Source: Yamagishiella unicocca (Eukaryota; Chlorophyta; Chlorophyceae; Chlamydomonadales; Volvocaceae). Taken from it: DNA of 64,000 nt. The notes under the pieces are model-generated. The model did not search any database, was not told the DNA's origin, and worked only from the letters and a program-made list of their open reading frames with translations. Below, piece by piece: positions 13,101 to 24,619 of the stretch (positions are counted from its first letter, which is position 1; every line of letters starts with the position of its first letter). The stretch is from assembly GCA_003116995.1 (NCBI GenBank), contig BDSL01000022.1, forward strand, positions 682,001-746,000, in the 5' to 3' direction. The position numbers and the translations under genes were made by a program.

Positions 13101-16100
13101 CGTCCTGGCGTGTAGTCCGGAATGGACCCCAACCGCACATCTTCCCGTAGGAAAGAAGACATGGATTCCTCCAAGCACCTCGTCATCCCCCCCACGCCAT
13201 GTCTTAACCCTTTGTTCGCAACCGCCGTCCTCCCCTCCCCGCTCCCTGGCGTCCCCCGCTCCCGCCCTGCTGCTCCCAGGACTGGCTCCACTACTTGCTG
13301 GCCGGCCTCAACTTCCCGCACCTGCTGTCCCGCATTGCGCTGCTGCCGCACGCCTCATCCCGCTGGGCCGCGGACGCGCTGCTGGCCGCAGACGACGCGC
13401 GCGCGAGGGCGGCGGCGGAGCGCCAGCTGCAGGGGGTGGCCGCGTTCGACCTGCAGGTGGGCCTGGGGCGGGAGGGCTCAATTGTAGTAAGACGACAAGC
13501 AGGCCATGGGAAACGCGGGGCAGGGTGCTGGGGCAGGGTGCTGGGGCAGGGAGCCCAGGTACGTACGCCCAGGCGCATATGGCCTGCTGCTGCGAGGTCT
13601 TGGTTGCGGGGTCTTGGTTGCGGGGTCGTAGGCGCGGGGTGGGGGGTGCGGGATCGGGGGTGCGGGGTCGGGGGTGCGGGGTCGGGGGTGGGGGTGTGTG
13701 TAGGCGCAGCGAAGTCCAGCACATGGTGTCCGGCACGGGACGGGGAGCCCCGTCTTCGCCACGTGCCGTGTCTCGTAAAACGCCCTTGGGGTCGCCGTCT
13801 CCTTCCTTGAGGCCCCGCGGTCATCAACGATCGGTGTTCCAGCAAAACCTTTCCGAGGCACGAAGCCACCTGGAGCCCGTCTCTCCGGGTTACGGCCCCA
13901 GCCCGTTGTCCCTACCTGCCCCTCATTCTAGTCCACGGGTTTTCCTTATCCCCTCCTGCCCCTGGATCGAGCCCCTGCCATTATCTCCGCCGTAGCCCGG
14001 CGCCCCCCTTCTCCTCAGCCTGGTGCCCCAGCATGCGCCCACAGCTAGGTGTCCCAAGGCAATGCGCCAGCACCCTATCCATATCGCGTAAACGGTCTTT
14101 ATGCCACCCCCCTCCTCAGCACCTGGACAGCGAGGGTCAGGTCCGCCGGGGTCGCCGGCTGCTGCACGCGCTGTTGACGCTGCCCGAGGGGGGCGAGCAG
14201 CTGGGCTTCTACGCGCCGGAATTCGGGGAGGCGGCGCGGATGCCCCGTGGTCTGGACCTGCACACCGTGGCGGCGAGGCTGGACGCGGGGCTGTACCAGA
14301 GCACAGGTGGGGGCGGGGAGCGAGGCGGGGCGGGGCCACGGGGGGGGAGAGGGAGAAAGCACGGGTCTTTCGAATCGCGGTGGCCATCGTGGTGTAGTCG
14401 TTTGCAGCTTTCTAGCCAACACGGGTTAGGATATGGGATGCTCGCATGGCGGGCCGCCAGGCGGCCCCGCATCCGCGATGCCGCCTTGGCTGCCCAGCAC
14501 CATCTGCTCCACCTCCTGGCGCCTCCACCCCCTAGCCTGTGAGTCCGGGATGCTCGGGTGCCAGGCTCTCAAAGGCGGGCCTCTCAGCCCCCCGGCTTCC
14601 CCCCGGCGCCTCGTATACGGGTTTACCTTGCGGCACCTCGGCGGCACCTCCTCGGCGCCTCGCGGCCGGCCCCTGTGCCATTTGCCGTTATTTGCCATTA
14701 TTTTTATTATTATTGTTTCCCCAACCCCCTATCCTGACGAGCCCGTGACCCCAATGCCTACCCCCCCCCCAGGCGACTGGCTGCAAGCCATCGCTAACGA
14801 CGTGCGCTCCGCCCTGTCTCTCTGGCGCACCGCTCTGAGCAGCTCCAAGGGCAAGGACATCCAAGGACACCAGGTGGGAGGGCTCCCCGACCCGCGGGTG
14901 CTCCGCCCCTCCCCTTCATCGATGCCTAGGACCCCCCCCTTCCTCCTCTGTCGTACACGGGTTGTCCTTGCAAACCCTCCTCCTCTGCCGATCCAGCGGT
15001 TTTCCTTGCAACCCTTCCTCCTCTGCTGATCCACCGGTGTTCCCTGCCGCGCTACCCGGTCCCCCTTTCCAGGAAGCCAAGGCCTCGCTAGCTGACGTAG
15101 CGGAGCGCAAGCTCGACGAGCTGCTGGCCAACGCCGACACCGCGCTGGCGCTGCCGCCGCCGCCGCCTCCTGGCGCGGCGCCAGCAGCTGCCAAGACGGA
15201 CGCCGACGTTGAGATGCGGGACGCCAGCCCCATCACCGGCTCGGCCAGGGGCACCGGCAAGGCCGGCGGCAAGGCGCGCAAGGGCCGTGGCAGCCGGAGT
15301 CGGAAGCCACAGACCGAGGAGGGCAGCCAGGCGGCTGCTGAGGAGGAGGATGAGGAGGACAAGGACCCGTCCAGCCTGGATGACCCCACACGTCTCTTCA
15401 ACCCACGAGACGGTTGCAGGTGCGTCGGTGCGGATGGCGAGGGAAGGCGTTGGGTCGCTGTCATGCGGTGTCAACTTCCCGCTTTCCTTCCCGCCGCCTT
15501 CAGGGTTTGCTGGCTGGACGAGGACAAGAACCGGATCCTGTTGTGTGACGGCTGTGAGGGGGAGTACCACTGCTACTGCGTGGAGCCGCCGCTGCTGGAG
15601 GTGGGGACGGGGAAGGGGGGGCGAGGGGCGGGGGCGCAAGGCGGAGGAAGCGAATGGGACGGAAGGGGAAGCTAGCGATGGCACCTCCGAGACAGGAAGT
15701 CAGCCTCGGGCTGACGCATCCAGACCTTACCCCTCATGGCCATCCTCTCAAGCGACAAACCCCGCCCCCCCCCGGCCCCCTGCCGCCCAGGTCCCCGAAG
15801 GCGCCTGGTTCTGTCCGTCCTGCACCGCGCGCGGCCTGGGGCTGCCGAAGGTAGGCCACAGGACCCCGGCACGAGGACGGTGCCCTCAGCACCCCGCTCG
15901 CTGGCTGGATCCTACTGCCACTGCTGCCACTGCGGCCACTGCGGCCACTGCGGCCACTGCCGCTGCCCGTTCGCGCCTCCTCGGCATCAAGGCCAACAAG
16001 CGCAGCAGCGCCGCCTGCAGACCCCACAACAGCGCCTCACCGCCATCTACATACCCCATGGCCCTCTGCACGTGTTCAAAAAACGCCACGATGTCTTCCA

Positions 16101-19100
16101 CGACTCATTTGCAGTAACGTCACCATTCTCTCACCCGTACATTGTAACCATTACCCGCCTCCAAATACCTCACCCTGCCGCCCTTGCCGCCGCCGCCGCC
16201 ACCACCGCCGCGTCACCGAAGCCTGACGACGAGAGCGAGGACCTGATGGACGCGGACGGCCGCCGTACACCTCGCCCCGCCACTCCCCACCGCGCCGCCG
16301 CCGCTGCCGTCACCTCCCCCGAGGACAGCCAGGGCAAGACGCCCTGCTCCCCCGCCTTCCAGCACTGCCACAGCCACAGCCACCTGGTCTCGGAGCTGCA
16401 GGACCGCGCAGCGACCCGCCGGCCGCAGCAGCGGGACCTACCGACGAAGGACGCGGCGCCGGCGCCGCGGCCGGCCGGCGGCGCCGGCGCCGCAGATGGC
16501 GGCAACGTCGACGAGGCGCCGTTGAGCATCCCATGCGACATACCTGAGGGCCCACGGGTCGCTCTGCGCGCGCACAGCCGACCAGGTCTGCAGGAGCTGG
16601 CAGGTGAGCTGAAGGAGGGGGCCAAGCGCTTCCAATGGGCAAGCGAGGGGTCGGGGGTCGGCGAAGGGCTGGGCGGTGTGATGTTTGAGCAGTCTGGGGT
16701 GAGGGTGTGCGCAGCCTGCGGGCAGGCGGGCGACCACTACCTCACATCGTAGGTTGAGGGCTATCGCCGCTACACGCTGATGTCGTCGGTGTTTTGGCCG
16801 GCGACTGGCACAGCTGGCGGTAGCTATCCTGCTCCTCACCTGTCTCTGCTCCTTACCTTCCGCTGCTCCCACCTGCCTCTGCTCCTTACCTTCCGCTGCG
16901 CCCCGCGCCCAGGCCTGCTCCGCCTGGCTCACCTGCTGGGGAACTACGACTACGCCACCGGCGTCGCTGCCACGGGGCCCACCCCCGCCGGCTGCGGCTG
17001 GACCCCCGCCCGCCGCCTGGCGCTGCTGTCCACCCTCTGCGACCTGGCCATGGACACCAACGCGGTGCGAACCTCCCTGGAGGACATCGTGGAAACACGC
17101 AAGAAGTCGCGGATGGAGGCCAACGCCATCCGATCCAAGGCGCGGCAGATACAGGTGCGGCGAGGGGCGGGGCGGAGGCGTGGGCTTCTGTGCCGGAGGC
17201 GTGGGCTTCTGTACCGGAGGCGTGGGCTTCTGTACCGGAGGCGTGGGCTTCTGTACCGGAGGCGTGGGCTTCTGTACCGGAGGCGTGGGCTTCTGTACCG
17301 GAGGCGTGGGCTTCTGTACCGGAGGCGTGGGCTTCTGTACCGGAGGCGTGGGCTTCTGTACCGGAGGCGCGCTGTACGCGTGCTTGTCTGTCGTTGGTTC
17401 AAAGGGGGGCTGCGAATAAAAAGGGGGGAATGGGGACCATCACAGTGGGCTTTAGCATGGAGGGCCTGCAAGGGAAACCCGGCATGGAGGGGCGAGGCGA
17501 GGCACAGAATTCGTCACAGCTGCTATCAACCATTTGAGGCGTCGAGTGGACGCCTTTGCTTGCGTGGAATACGACTCCAGAGCGAGCATGCATGTGTGTA
17601 CGAACATGTGTGGGCCCTCTGTGGGCTTTGCATGCCGCACAGGAGGAGCAGGCGGCAGCTAAGAAGGCTGCGGCGGAGAAGGAGAACGCCCCCAAGCAAG
17701 AGGGCGACGCCGACGGCAACGCTGCTGGCAAGGGCGGCAAGGGAAGCAAAGGCGGCAAGGGCGGCAAAGGCGGCAAGGAGGGCGGCGAGGAGGATGCCAC
17801 GCAAGAGACCAAGGAGGGTGGCGAGGCAACTGGTGCGTAAGGCCCGGAATCTTAATCCCACATGGCTCACCTCCATGAACACCACAATACGGGCTCGTAG
17901 CGCAAACCGCCTATCATTATCTCACAACCGCCGAAGTTTTCCTGGCCAAGGCTGCTATCGGTAGCCGTCGTCGTCACCGCCGCGAATGCCGTCCCGGCCC
18001 TCTGCACGTCCGCCTTACCCATGTGTCGGTGCAGGCGCCAAGGCCTCCCGCGGCTCCCGCCGCCCTACCGACCTGTCAGTGCTGCCGGAGGCGGAGCTGA
18101 AGCGGCTCTTGTCGCTGGAGGCGCAGGTGGAGGGGCTGGCCGTAAGGCAGGAGGCGCTGGGCGAGGACCGACATGGCAGCAGGTGTGGAGGAGCTGTGGG
18201 GGCAGGGGGCCTTGCATATGCTGTCATGCTTCACGTCGCCGCATACGACTTTTCCGCAGCCAGACGATGCGAGTCTGGCTGCGGAAAAGTCGTATCGTCA
18301 GCCTTGATTCACACCGAGCGCCGTAATCGGTGCCTCTCCATGCGCATGCGTGTTCCTTAGCCTCGATGAGCCTCGATGAGCCTATCTCGTTGGGATTGCA
18401 GAAACGGAAGCCCTCCTCTTAAGCCCTGCGAGTGTTGCCCAAAGCCCAAAGCGTTGGCTGCGCCCTCACTGTGGTGCGCCGCCTGTCCATCTTCCCACCC
18501 TGCCCGGCCAGGTACTGGTGGCTGGGCGCCGACCACCTCAGCGCTCAGGGGCCGCAGGGCGTGGTGCTGGTGGAGCAGCGCCCCGCCGGCCATGCAGCCG
18601 CGGAGGACGAGAAGGCGTCGCAGGCATTTGGCGAGCGGCTGCTCCGGCGCAAGCAGGGGGAGGAGGAGGAGCAGAAGCGCAACAAGCAGCTCGAGAAGAA
18701 GAAGGCCGCGGCGGCCGCCGCCGCCGCCGCGGCGGCCGCGGCGGCCGGCGAGGACGCGGACGCAGTCACCGCAGCGGCGGGTGGAGGCCAAGAGGAGGAA
18801 GACCTGGACGAGTGGGGTCTTCCTAGGGAGCGGCCGCGGCCGCGGATTGTCGCCATCGGGGTGGACAGCTTGCCGGGCCGGTCGTGGGGCATGTTCCACA
18901 CCGTGGACCAGCTCAACGCACTCGTGGGATGGCTGAACCCCAAGGGCATGCGCGAGGGCGCTCTGCGGACGGCGCTGCTGCGAGCGCGCGACCGTATCGC
19001 CGCCTCACAGGCCCCGGCGGCGACCGGCGACAAGCAGAAGCAACCCCCGCCGCCACGGGCGGACCAGCGGGCAGGGGACGCTGGGGAGCGCGGCGACGTG

Positions 19101-21716
19101 GCCGCCCCGGCCCCACCGCTGCCGCCTCCGCCTCAGCTGCTGTGTCCCTGCGTAACAGTGGCGGCGGCCGGTGGGCGGCGCGGCGGTGCCGCCGCCACGC
19201 GTCAGGGATCCGTCGCGCCGTCAGATGCCGCTGACGGCGCCGCTGCTGACGTGGCGGCGGAGCCGGCGGAGGCGGTTGCGATCCGTACGGAGCTGCTGTC
19301 GTTACACCGCGGCCTTCCGTCTGAGGCGTTCTCTCGGTTCTGGGGTTCTGCGGCCCGGCAGGCGCGGTGGACTGCGTTTGTCGAGCGCGCCGCCTCGCCA
19401 CAGCAGCTGTCGGCGGCAATGACGGTGCTGGAGTCCATGCTCGTGGACGAGGTAAGCGGCGGGCGAGGAAAGGCGCGGCCGGGCGCTGATGGCAATCCAT
19501 TGCTTGGGGCTTTGCAGTGTCGCCGCCTGACGCTGATGCCTGTGGGCACCTTACAGCTGATGACTGTGGGCACCTTACACTAACGTATCTGGCATCATGC
19601 GATTATCTACATGCTAGCATCCGTAGCGTCACAATGCTAGTGCTCACCAGCGTGCCGGTGGTGAGTCTCTTACCTAAGAAGACCTGCTGAACGCAACCAC
19701 CTCGACCGCGGAGCTGCTCGTAGGCTCCGCTCGCCCGCTCGCCCGGCTCCTGCCCGCCCTTTCCCAGCGCCAAGAGTTCCTGCCAAGCAAAAGCACCGGA
19801 ATCCCACTCCCTCCACTCGCTCACTCCGCCGGTCTGCCTTACCCACGTCTCATTTCGTCCCCCCTCGCCCGCACGCAGGCCTTGCGGCCCCACTGGCGAC
19901 TCTACTGCATGCCGGCGCAGCACCCGCAGCTGTGCACAACTTGGGCGGCCGCCTGGTACCGGCTAGGGGGCCTGCAAGGAGCCATCCGCAAGCAGATCCT
20001 GCCGCCGCGGGAGCTGCACCACCAGCAGGCGCTGGAAGCGGCCGCGCCGGCGGTGGCTGGTGGCGGCAAGTCCGGCCGAGGGAACAAGGAGGCCAAGGAG
20101 CCCAAGGAGGCCAAGGAACCGAAGCAGCACCTGGTGCAAGACCGGTACCCGTCGCGACGCGGCGGCGGTTCGGTCCCGGCACTGCCAGGTGAGGCGCAGG
20201 GCGCTGAGGAGACTGGGCTGGAGTAGCCAGCGGTGGCCGTTTACAGTGGGGTGCATCCGTCTTGAGCGGCACGACGGAGACCAGCCGGCCTCCATGGAAC
20301 AAGGATGCGCGTTTCCAGGGCAGCAACTGTACCGGGTGAACCTAGCTATGAGCTGTCACCGGATGCATGGTCATCCAGGCTCGGCCGGCATCGGCATTGT
20401 GGGTGGTGCCAGTGCATGGCGGCTAGTGGGGGACGGGCTGTGGCGTCCGGGCTGGGCCGAATAAGCCGCTCACAATATCGATGTTGGTGAGCAGCTAGCG
20501 GGTTGAGGGACGATATCCACGCCTCCAACGTCCTACGCTCGTCGCGCATGAGCCGACTGAGTGATCCCTGAGACCTCGCCCCCCTCACGCTTGTCCCCCT
20601 CCCCCAGACATCTCCAACGTAAAAAGCCGGGAGGCCGCAGCTCTGCTGTCGACCAACCTTCTGGCCGGAGGCAAGGGCAAGAAGGATGCAGGCGGCGGCA
20701 GGGCGCAAAAGCGTCAGCGCAGCGTTTCGGAAGACGAGGAGGAAGAGGAGGAGGAGGCAGTCGTCGGGCGACGACGAGGCAAGCGGGCGGCCACCAGTGC
20801 TGCGAAGGAAAGCAGCAGGCGGAAAGCAACCGGCAAGGCCAAGCCTCGGGAGGAAGAAGAGCCGGAGGAGGGTGAGGTCGAGGACGAAGAGGAGCAGGAC
20901 GAAGAGGAGGTCGGCAGCGATGCGGAGGTGTCAGGTTCTGGTGCTGAGGAGGACGAGGACGAAGAGGAGGACGAGGAGGAGGAGGACGAGGAGTCTTCGG
21001 ATGAAGAAGGCAGCGGCAGGAAGCGGCGATCTAGGCCCAGCCGTGCTTCCACACGCCTGCAGAAGAAGGCGGACAAGAGCACGCGGTCCACGCGCCGATC
21101 TGAGCGGCTTCAAAAGGTGGAGTCGGAGGTCGACGACGACGAGGACGAGGAGGAGGAGGTGCGGCCGTCGAAGCGCACTCGTGGCGCAGCTGCTGCCAGA
21201 TCGGCCGCTACCGCCGCAGTGAGTCGCCGCAAGGGCCGGTCCCGAGCTGCCGTAGAAGAATCGGACGACGACGAATCCGACAGCGAGGACGAGGAGGAGG
21301 AGGAAGAGCGGGCGGTGCCGGCGCGTGACGTGAAGGGCCAGCAGGGTCGAACGCGGGGTGCTGCCCCTGCGCCCCCGCCCGTGGCCAAGCCGGCCAATGG
21401 GGTCAAGGCGGCCATTGGGGCGCGCGCCGCCGCCATCATGGCAAATCGGAAGCGCGCCCTCGGTGGCCGGTGGTTAGACGATGAGGAGGAGGAGCAGGGG
21501 GGCAAGGGGTCAGCACGCAGTGGCGGGTCGTCATCAAGCGATGAGGAGGAGGAACCGGCTGCGGCGAAGAGGACGCGTGGCGGGGCGCCCGCGGTGGGGA
21601 AGCGGGGAGGGGCCAGAGGCGCGCAGCCGGTGGCCAAGAAGCCGCCGCCCCGGCGTACAATGGCGCGCAGCGAGGTCGAGTACGACGTTGAGGATTTCGA
21701 TGATTTGAACACTTGA
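7122..21716 (+). CDS. MBD9-like: MBD9-like chromatin reader (MBD, FYRN/FYRC, DDT, bromodomain-like, PHD, WHIM)
   Basis: Large nuclear protein, predicted 2,473 residues from 23 exons: 7122-7467, 7877-7985, 8264-8348, 8764-9031, 9336-10477, 10847-10927, 11105-11329, 11523-11830, 12063-12255, 12633-12806, 13280-13456, 14120-14306, 14773-14873, 15073-15419, 15504-15600, 15791-15850, 16021-16603, 16913-17154, 17643-17832, 18035-18182, 18512-19451, 19879-20188, 20608-21716. All phases agree (7,422 nt); the start of exon 17 is the least certain. Domains in order: MBD (about 115-165; LPDGW, YDLYY), FYRN (270-300; ILDLGSFHKAPGFYD), FYRC (about 367-510), DDT (about 840-970; LLAVYQFLWDHRKLLGL), degenerate bromodomain (1040-1130), PHD finger C4HC3 (1244-1295; CDGC, HCYC, CPSC), WHIM1 (1495-1575), WHIM2/3 (from 1688; RYWWLG, then LNPKGMREGALRTAL), acidic/basic tail. 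Arabidopsis MBD9 has this kind of architecture and works with ISWI/SWR1 remodelling complexes, so a similar role is inferred. The start ATG sits in a good GCCATGG context. Confidence 0.88.
17174..17369. repeat. 21-bp minisatellite inside intron 18 of the MBD9-like gene
   Basis: Nine full 21-bp units start at 17174 and end at 17362, followed by a partial unit. The unit reads GGAGGCGTGGGCTTCTGTAC plus C; unit 1 has one substitution and the others appear identical. The array lies in the intron 17155-17642. Because 21 is a multiple of three, several frames stay open across it, but the flanking exons show it is intronic. Confidence 0.9.
18243..18295. repeat. perfect 23-bp inverted repeat with 7-nt loop in intron 20 of the MBD9-like gene
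   Basis: Arm 1 at 18243-18265 (from ATACGACTTTTCC to GCCAGAC) is exactly complementary to arm 2 at 18273-18295; the loop is GATGCGA. The structure lies in the intron 18183-18511. It could be a small-RNA precursor, a trace of foldback transposition or a palindromic insertion. The sequence alone does not decide. Confidence 0.9.
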
Positions 21717-21963
21717 GCGTTAGAATTGGCCGGGAGGTTGATGCGATTGGATTGGGTGTCAGCTACCGCATTCGAACAGAACGGGGTCATGGGGGACGCC
21801 TCCCAGGCATGGATAGCCTGGTAGCAGTTGCCTGGCCAATCCTTGCCGACTGAGTGGAGGTGCTTGCTTCCTGATCATGGGGAGGCTTCGGAGCGGACAT
21901 ATGTGCGGGATGGAGTATTGTGTATCATGACTGCAGCGGCTGAGCTTCTGCGCAGCGCGCACT

Positions 21964-21968
21964 TGTAA
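21964..21968 (+). promoter_or_regulatory. candidate TGTAA polyadenylation signal of the MBD9-like gene
   Basis: First plus-strand TGTAA noticed after the stop codon at 21716, giving a 3-prime UTR of about 260 bases. Confidence 0.5.
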
Positions 21969-22647
21969 TTATCTCGAACTATCCTTAACTACCATATAGG
22001 CCTCGGACATGCGGTAACGCATGGATGGGAGCCATGCCTGTCTGAGCCTACCCTTAGGCCGCAACCCCATGGGTTAGGATACATGCAACTACCGTACCGG
22101 CGGTGGACTCGCAAAAGGCAGCTCGCACATCCTGCCGAAAACATCGACTCTCTAGCGCGACGCGTAAATAGATGAAGGGGGCAAAACTACTGGTCCCAGT
22201 CGGAAGGGGTCTCATTTCCCATCAGGGTTGAGCACAGGCAGCAGTCACCAACGCCGGGTACACAGACAGAAACACTGTTCGCAATGCATGCATCCAATAA
22301 CTGCGGCTAGACGGGAAGCCTCGCAATGAGACACGGCTGCAAAATTCTACGTAAGTGAGGAGGCGACGTAAATAAATGACGGCTGCACTAGCAAGTTTGG
22401 CATCTATACATATTTCGAAGTATTTTGTGTTGAGAGGATGCGTGTCTGCTGGACTTTACACTGTGTTCGTCCACGCCGTACTTGGATTCACTGACATAGA
22501 AGCGCCAGCTTTGGAAATGACCATTTACCATCAATTTACCGCCCATGCTAATGCTTAGGACTTCGAATAGATTTCTAGAGACCACACCAATTGCTATTTG
22601 GCTTGGTACTCGACTAGTGAAGCTCGGCGCGCTGTCAAACGCCAGAA
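21969..22647. other. intergenic region upstream of MAD2
   Basis: Less GC-rich than the preceding gene, with no recognisable exon. It should contain the MAD2 promoter. I saw no repeat and no clear TATA box. Confidence 0.4.
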
Positions 22648-24169
22648 ATGCAATGCCAGGCGCAGCTGCAGCGGAGTACTATCACCCTCAAGGGGTCAGC
22701 TCAGATAGTGACGCAATACTTTGAATATGCTGTGCAGAGGTCCGTTCATTTGCGAAGCAAGTAGCATCGCACGGGATGTGGAATTCCTCAACGCTGCTGA
22801 CAAACAGTAGTATCTGGGTGGTTTCCGTGCAGTATTTTGTACCAGCGTGGCGTGTACCCAACAGAAGACTTCAAGCAAAAGAAGGAGTATGGCATCATGC
22901 TATGGGTTAGCAACGATGAAAGCTTGAACAAGTACCTTGCCACCGTGCTGTCCCAGACAAAAGGCACGTAACACTCTGCTCGCGCGTCATTGTTTCGCAA
23001 CGATTGAATATAGTGTCTGGTGCACATGCAGCGTGGCTTGAGTCCGGGAAACTGCGCCAGCTAGTCCTTGTCATTACCGATGTCGTAACGTCGGAGGTGC
23101 TGGAGCGGTGGACATTTGACATTGAGACCAATCAGGAAGTAGTGGCCGGCGGGTGAGGTCGTACTTGCTAGGTATCTGGCAAACACGGCCATGAGACCAG
23201 TCCCCATAACTCAAGTGTATGACTGCCGTGTGCAGGAAACCCCCAGAGAAGGCGGAAAGCGAGATTAAGAATGAGATCGCTGGGATCCTACGCCAGGCGC
23301 GTGCAGGCGGCCTGCGTCCTGTCGTGTAAACCCCCATAATTTTGCTGCTTTTACTGCTTTGCAGATCTGCGCCAGCGTCTCCTTCCTGCCCCTCCTTGAC
23401 ACGCGCTGTGAGTATTGACGTGTATAGCGTGGGTCGTATTTGTGTACACCTAAACGCCAGCCATTGCCTAACGATGCAAGCACGATCCAACTTCATCCTG
23501 CACGTTTTTAGCTGACTATCAAGTACTTACATGCCTGGCTGTCTGTTTACCTCAATGCCGGCTGCCTCGTCCTGCTGTCATGTTATCATACACCGCACTG
23601 TGTTTGGGCTATGCCTTCAAGGCAGGGGAGGCAAGTACACCACCGGTCATAAGGACAATTTTGTACCCGTCGTACCATATTGGGGCGCTTTTTGCACCGC
23701 AGGCTCGATCGACATTCTGGTTTACACAGATAACATCGACGAGGTGCCGGCTGAGTGGTGAGTTTGCGGGGCTTGGGATGGAGAGATCAGCTAGTGGGAA
23801 GCAGCAGTGCGTGCAGAACAATGAAGCTGTTGCCTGCGCAACCACGCACGTCCAGTATTATTTTTAACCGTGCCGTTGACCGCACCCTCACAGGGAGGAC
23901 AGCGACGCCCGCAATATCAAGAACGCGGAGATCGTGAACTTGCGAGCATTTAGCACGAAGGTGATCATCAGAAACGGTATTGAACCGCCTAGGTGAACAA
24001 TAGCTTTCTGGATGTGAAGCGGGCGAATCTGAACGGCATGGAGAATTACACAGGAGCTGCCGTCTTGACCATTATCGCTAACCGTGGCCACCTGTCATAT
24101 GTCAATTTCCAAACCCAGGTGCACAACGTCAAAACGATGGTGGCCTACAAGGCGGAGGATATGCTGTGA
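22648..24169 (+). CDS. MAD2: spindle assembly checkpoint protein MAD2 (HORMA domain)
   Basis: MAD2 binds CDC20 at unattached kinetochores and delays anaphase. Eight exons: 22648-22739, 22833-22963, 23032-23152, 23236-23296, 23365-23407, 23703-23757, 23894-23960, 24119-24169; 621 nt, 206 residues, the usual MAD2 length, phases consistent. The HORMA domain covers nearly the whole protein: ITLKGSAQIV at the N terminus, SILYQRGVYP, VLERWTFDIET in the core, CSIDILVYTDN, and a C-terminal safety-belt segment ending RAFSTK then VKTMVAYK. Introns 2 and 4 use GC donors (AAAAG|GCACGT and CGCCAG|GCGCGT); the GT sites beside them would break the conserved reading. The start is the in-frame ATG just before the conserved N terminus. 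Convergent with the MYND gene. Confidence 0.93.
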
Positions 24170-24619
24170 ATCCCGGGAAATTCCTAAATTATATCAGATG
24201 GGCACTCGCCAGAGATCAGCCGTGACTGGAGTGGCACAACGGACCGACTTCCATGTCAGGGTGGCAAGGACACAATCAGTCCCCAATCCATTACCACATA
24301 GGAGAACTGGACAATGCCATGGCCAAATAGGTAGAGATTCCGTATAACGGTCATGATAAATAACGAACTGCTGCATTACGGCTTCTCCATAACAGCACAC
24401 CGTAACTTATTACTGCACGTACTCCAGTACCGCTGTGCACCGAACGACGTTTTACACTGCTCATGTTTTCTATGTACATGCCACCAGGAGCTATTGTCCT
24501 CGTATGTTGGCAGTGAGTAGGCTCTCCGTGGTGACGAGAGAGGCCAGGGTAATGCGGGGCACAGCGGGATTGTTGCGCGAAAATACTGGTGGTTCATAGA
24601 TATTCCATGACGTCGTTAC
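24170..24619. other. convergent 3-prime region between MAD2 and the MYND gene
   Basis: 450 bases between two converging stop codons. It holds a minus-strand TGTAA at 24452-24456, 164 bases after the MYND stop. I noticed no plus-strand TGTAA for MAD2 here. Confidence 0.5.
24452..24456 (-). promoter_or_regulatory. candidate TGTAA polyadenylation signal of the MYND gene
   Basis: TGTAA on the minus strand, 164 bases downstream of the stop codon at 24620. The spacing is normal for an algal 3-prime UTR. Confidence 0.5.

Noticed and set aside
16950..17471. Long frames on both strands across the 21-bp repeat (GGVGFCT and RYRSPRL patterns)
   Set aside because: They lie in an intron defined by good exons on both sides and follow from a repeat length divisible by three.
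23296..23310. GT donor a few bases downstream of the MAD2 exon 4 end
   Set aside because: Using it gives a frame unlike MAD2 that soon stops, whereas the GC donor restores the conserved LRQ-ICASVSFLP junction.
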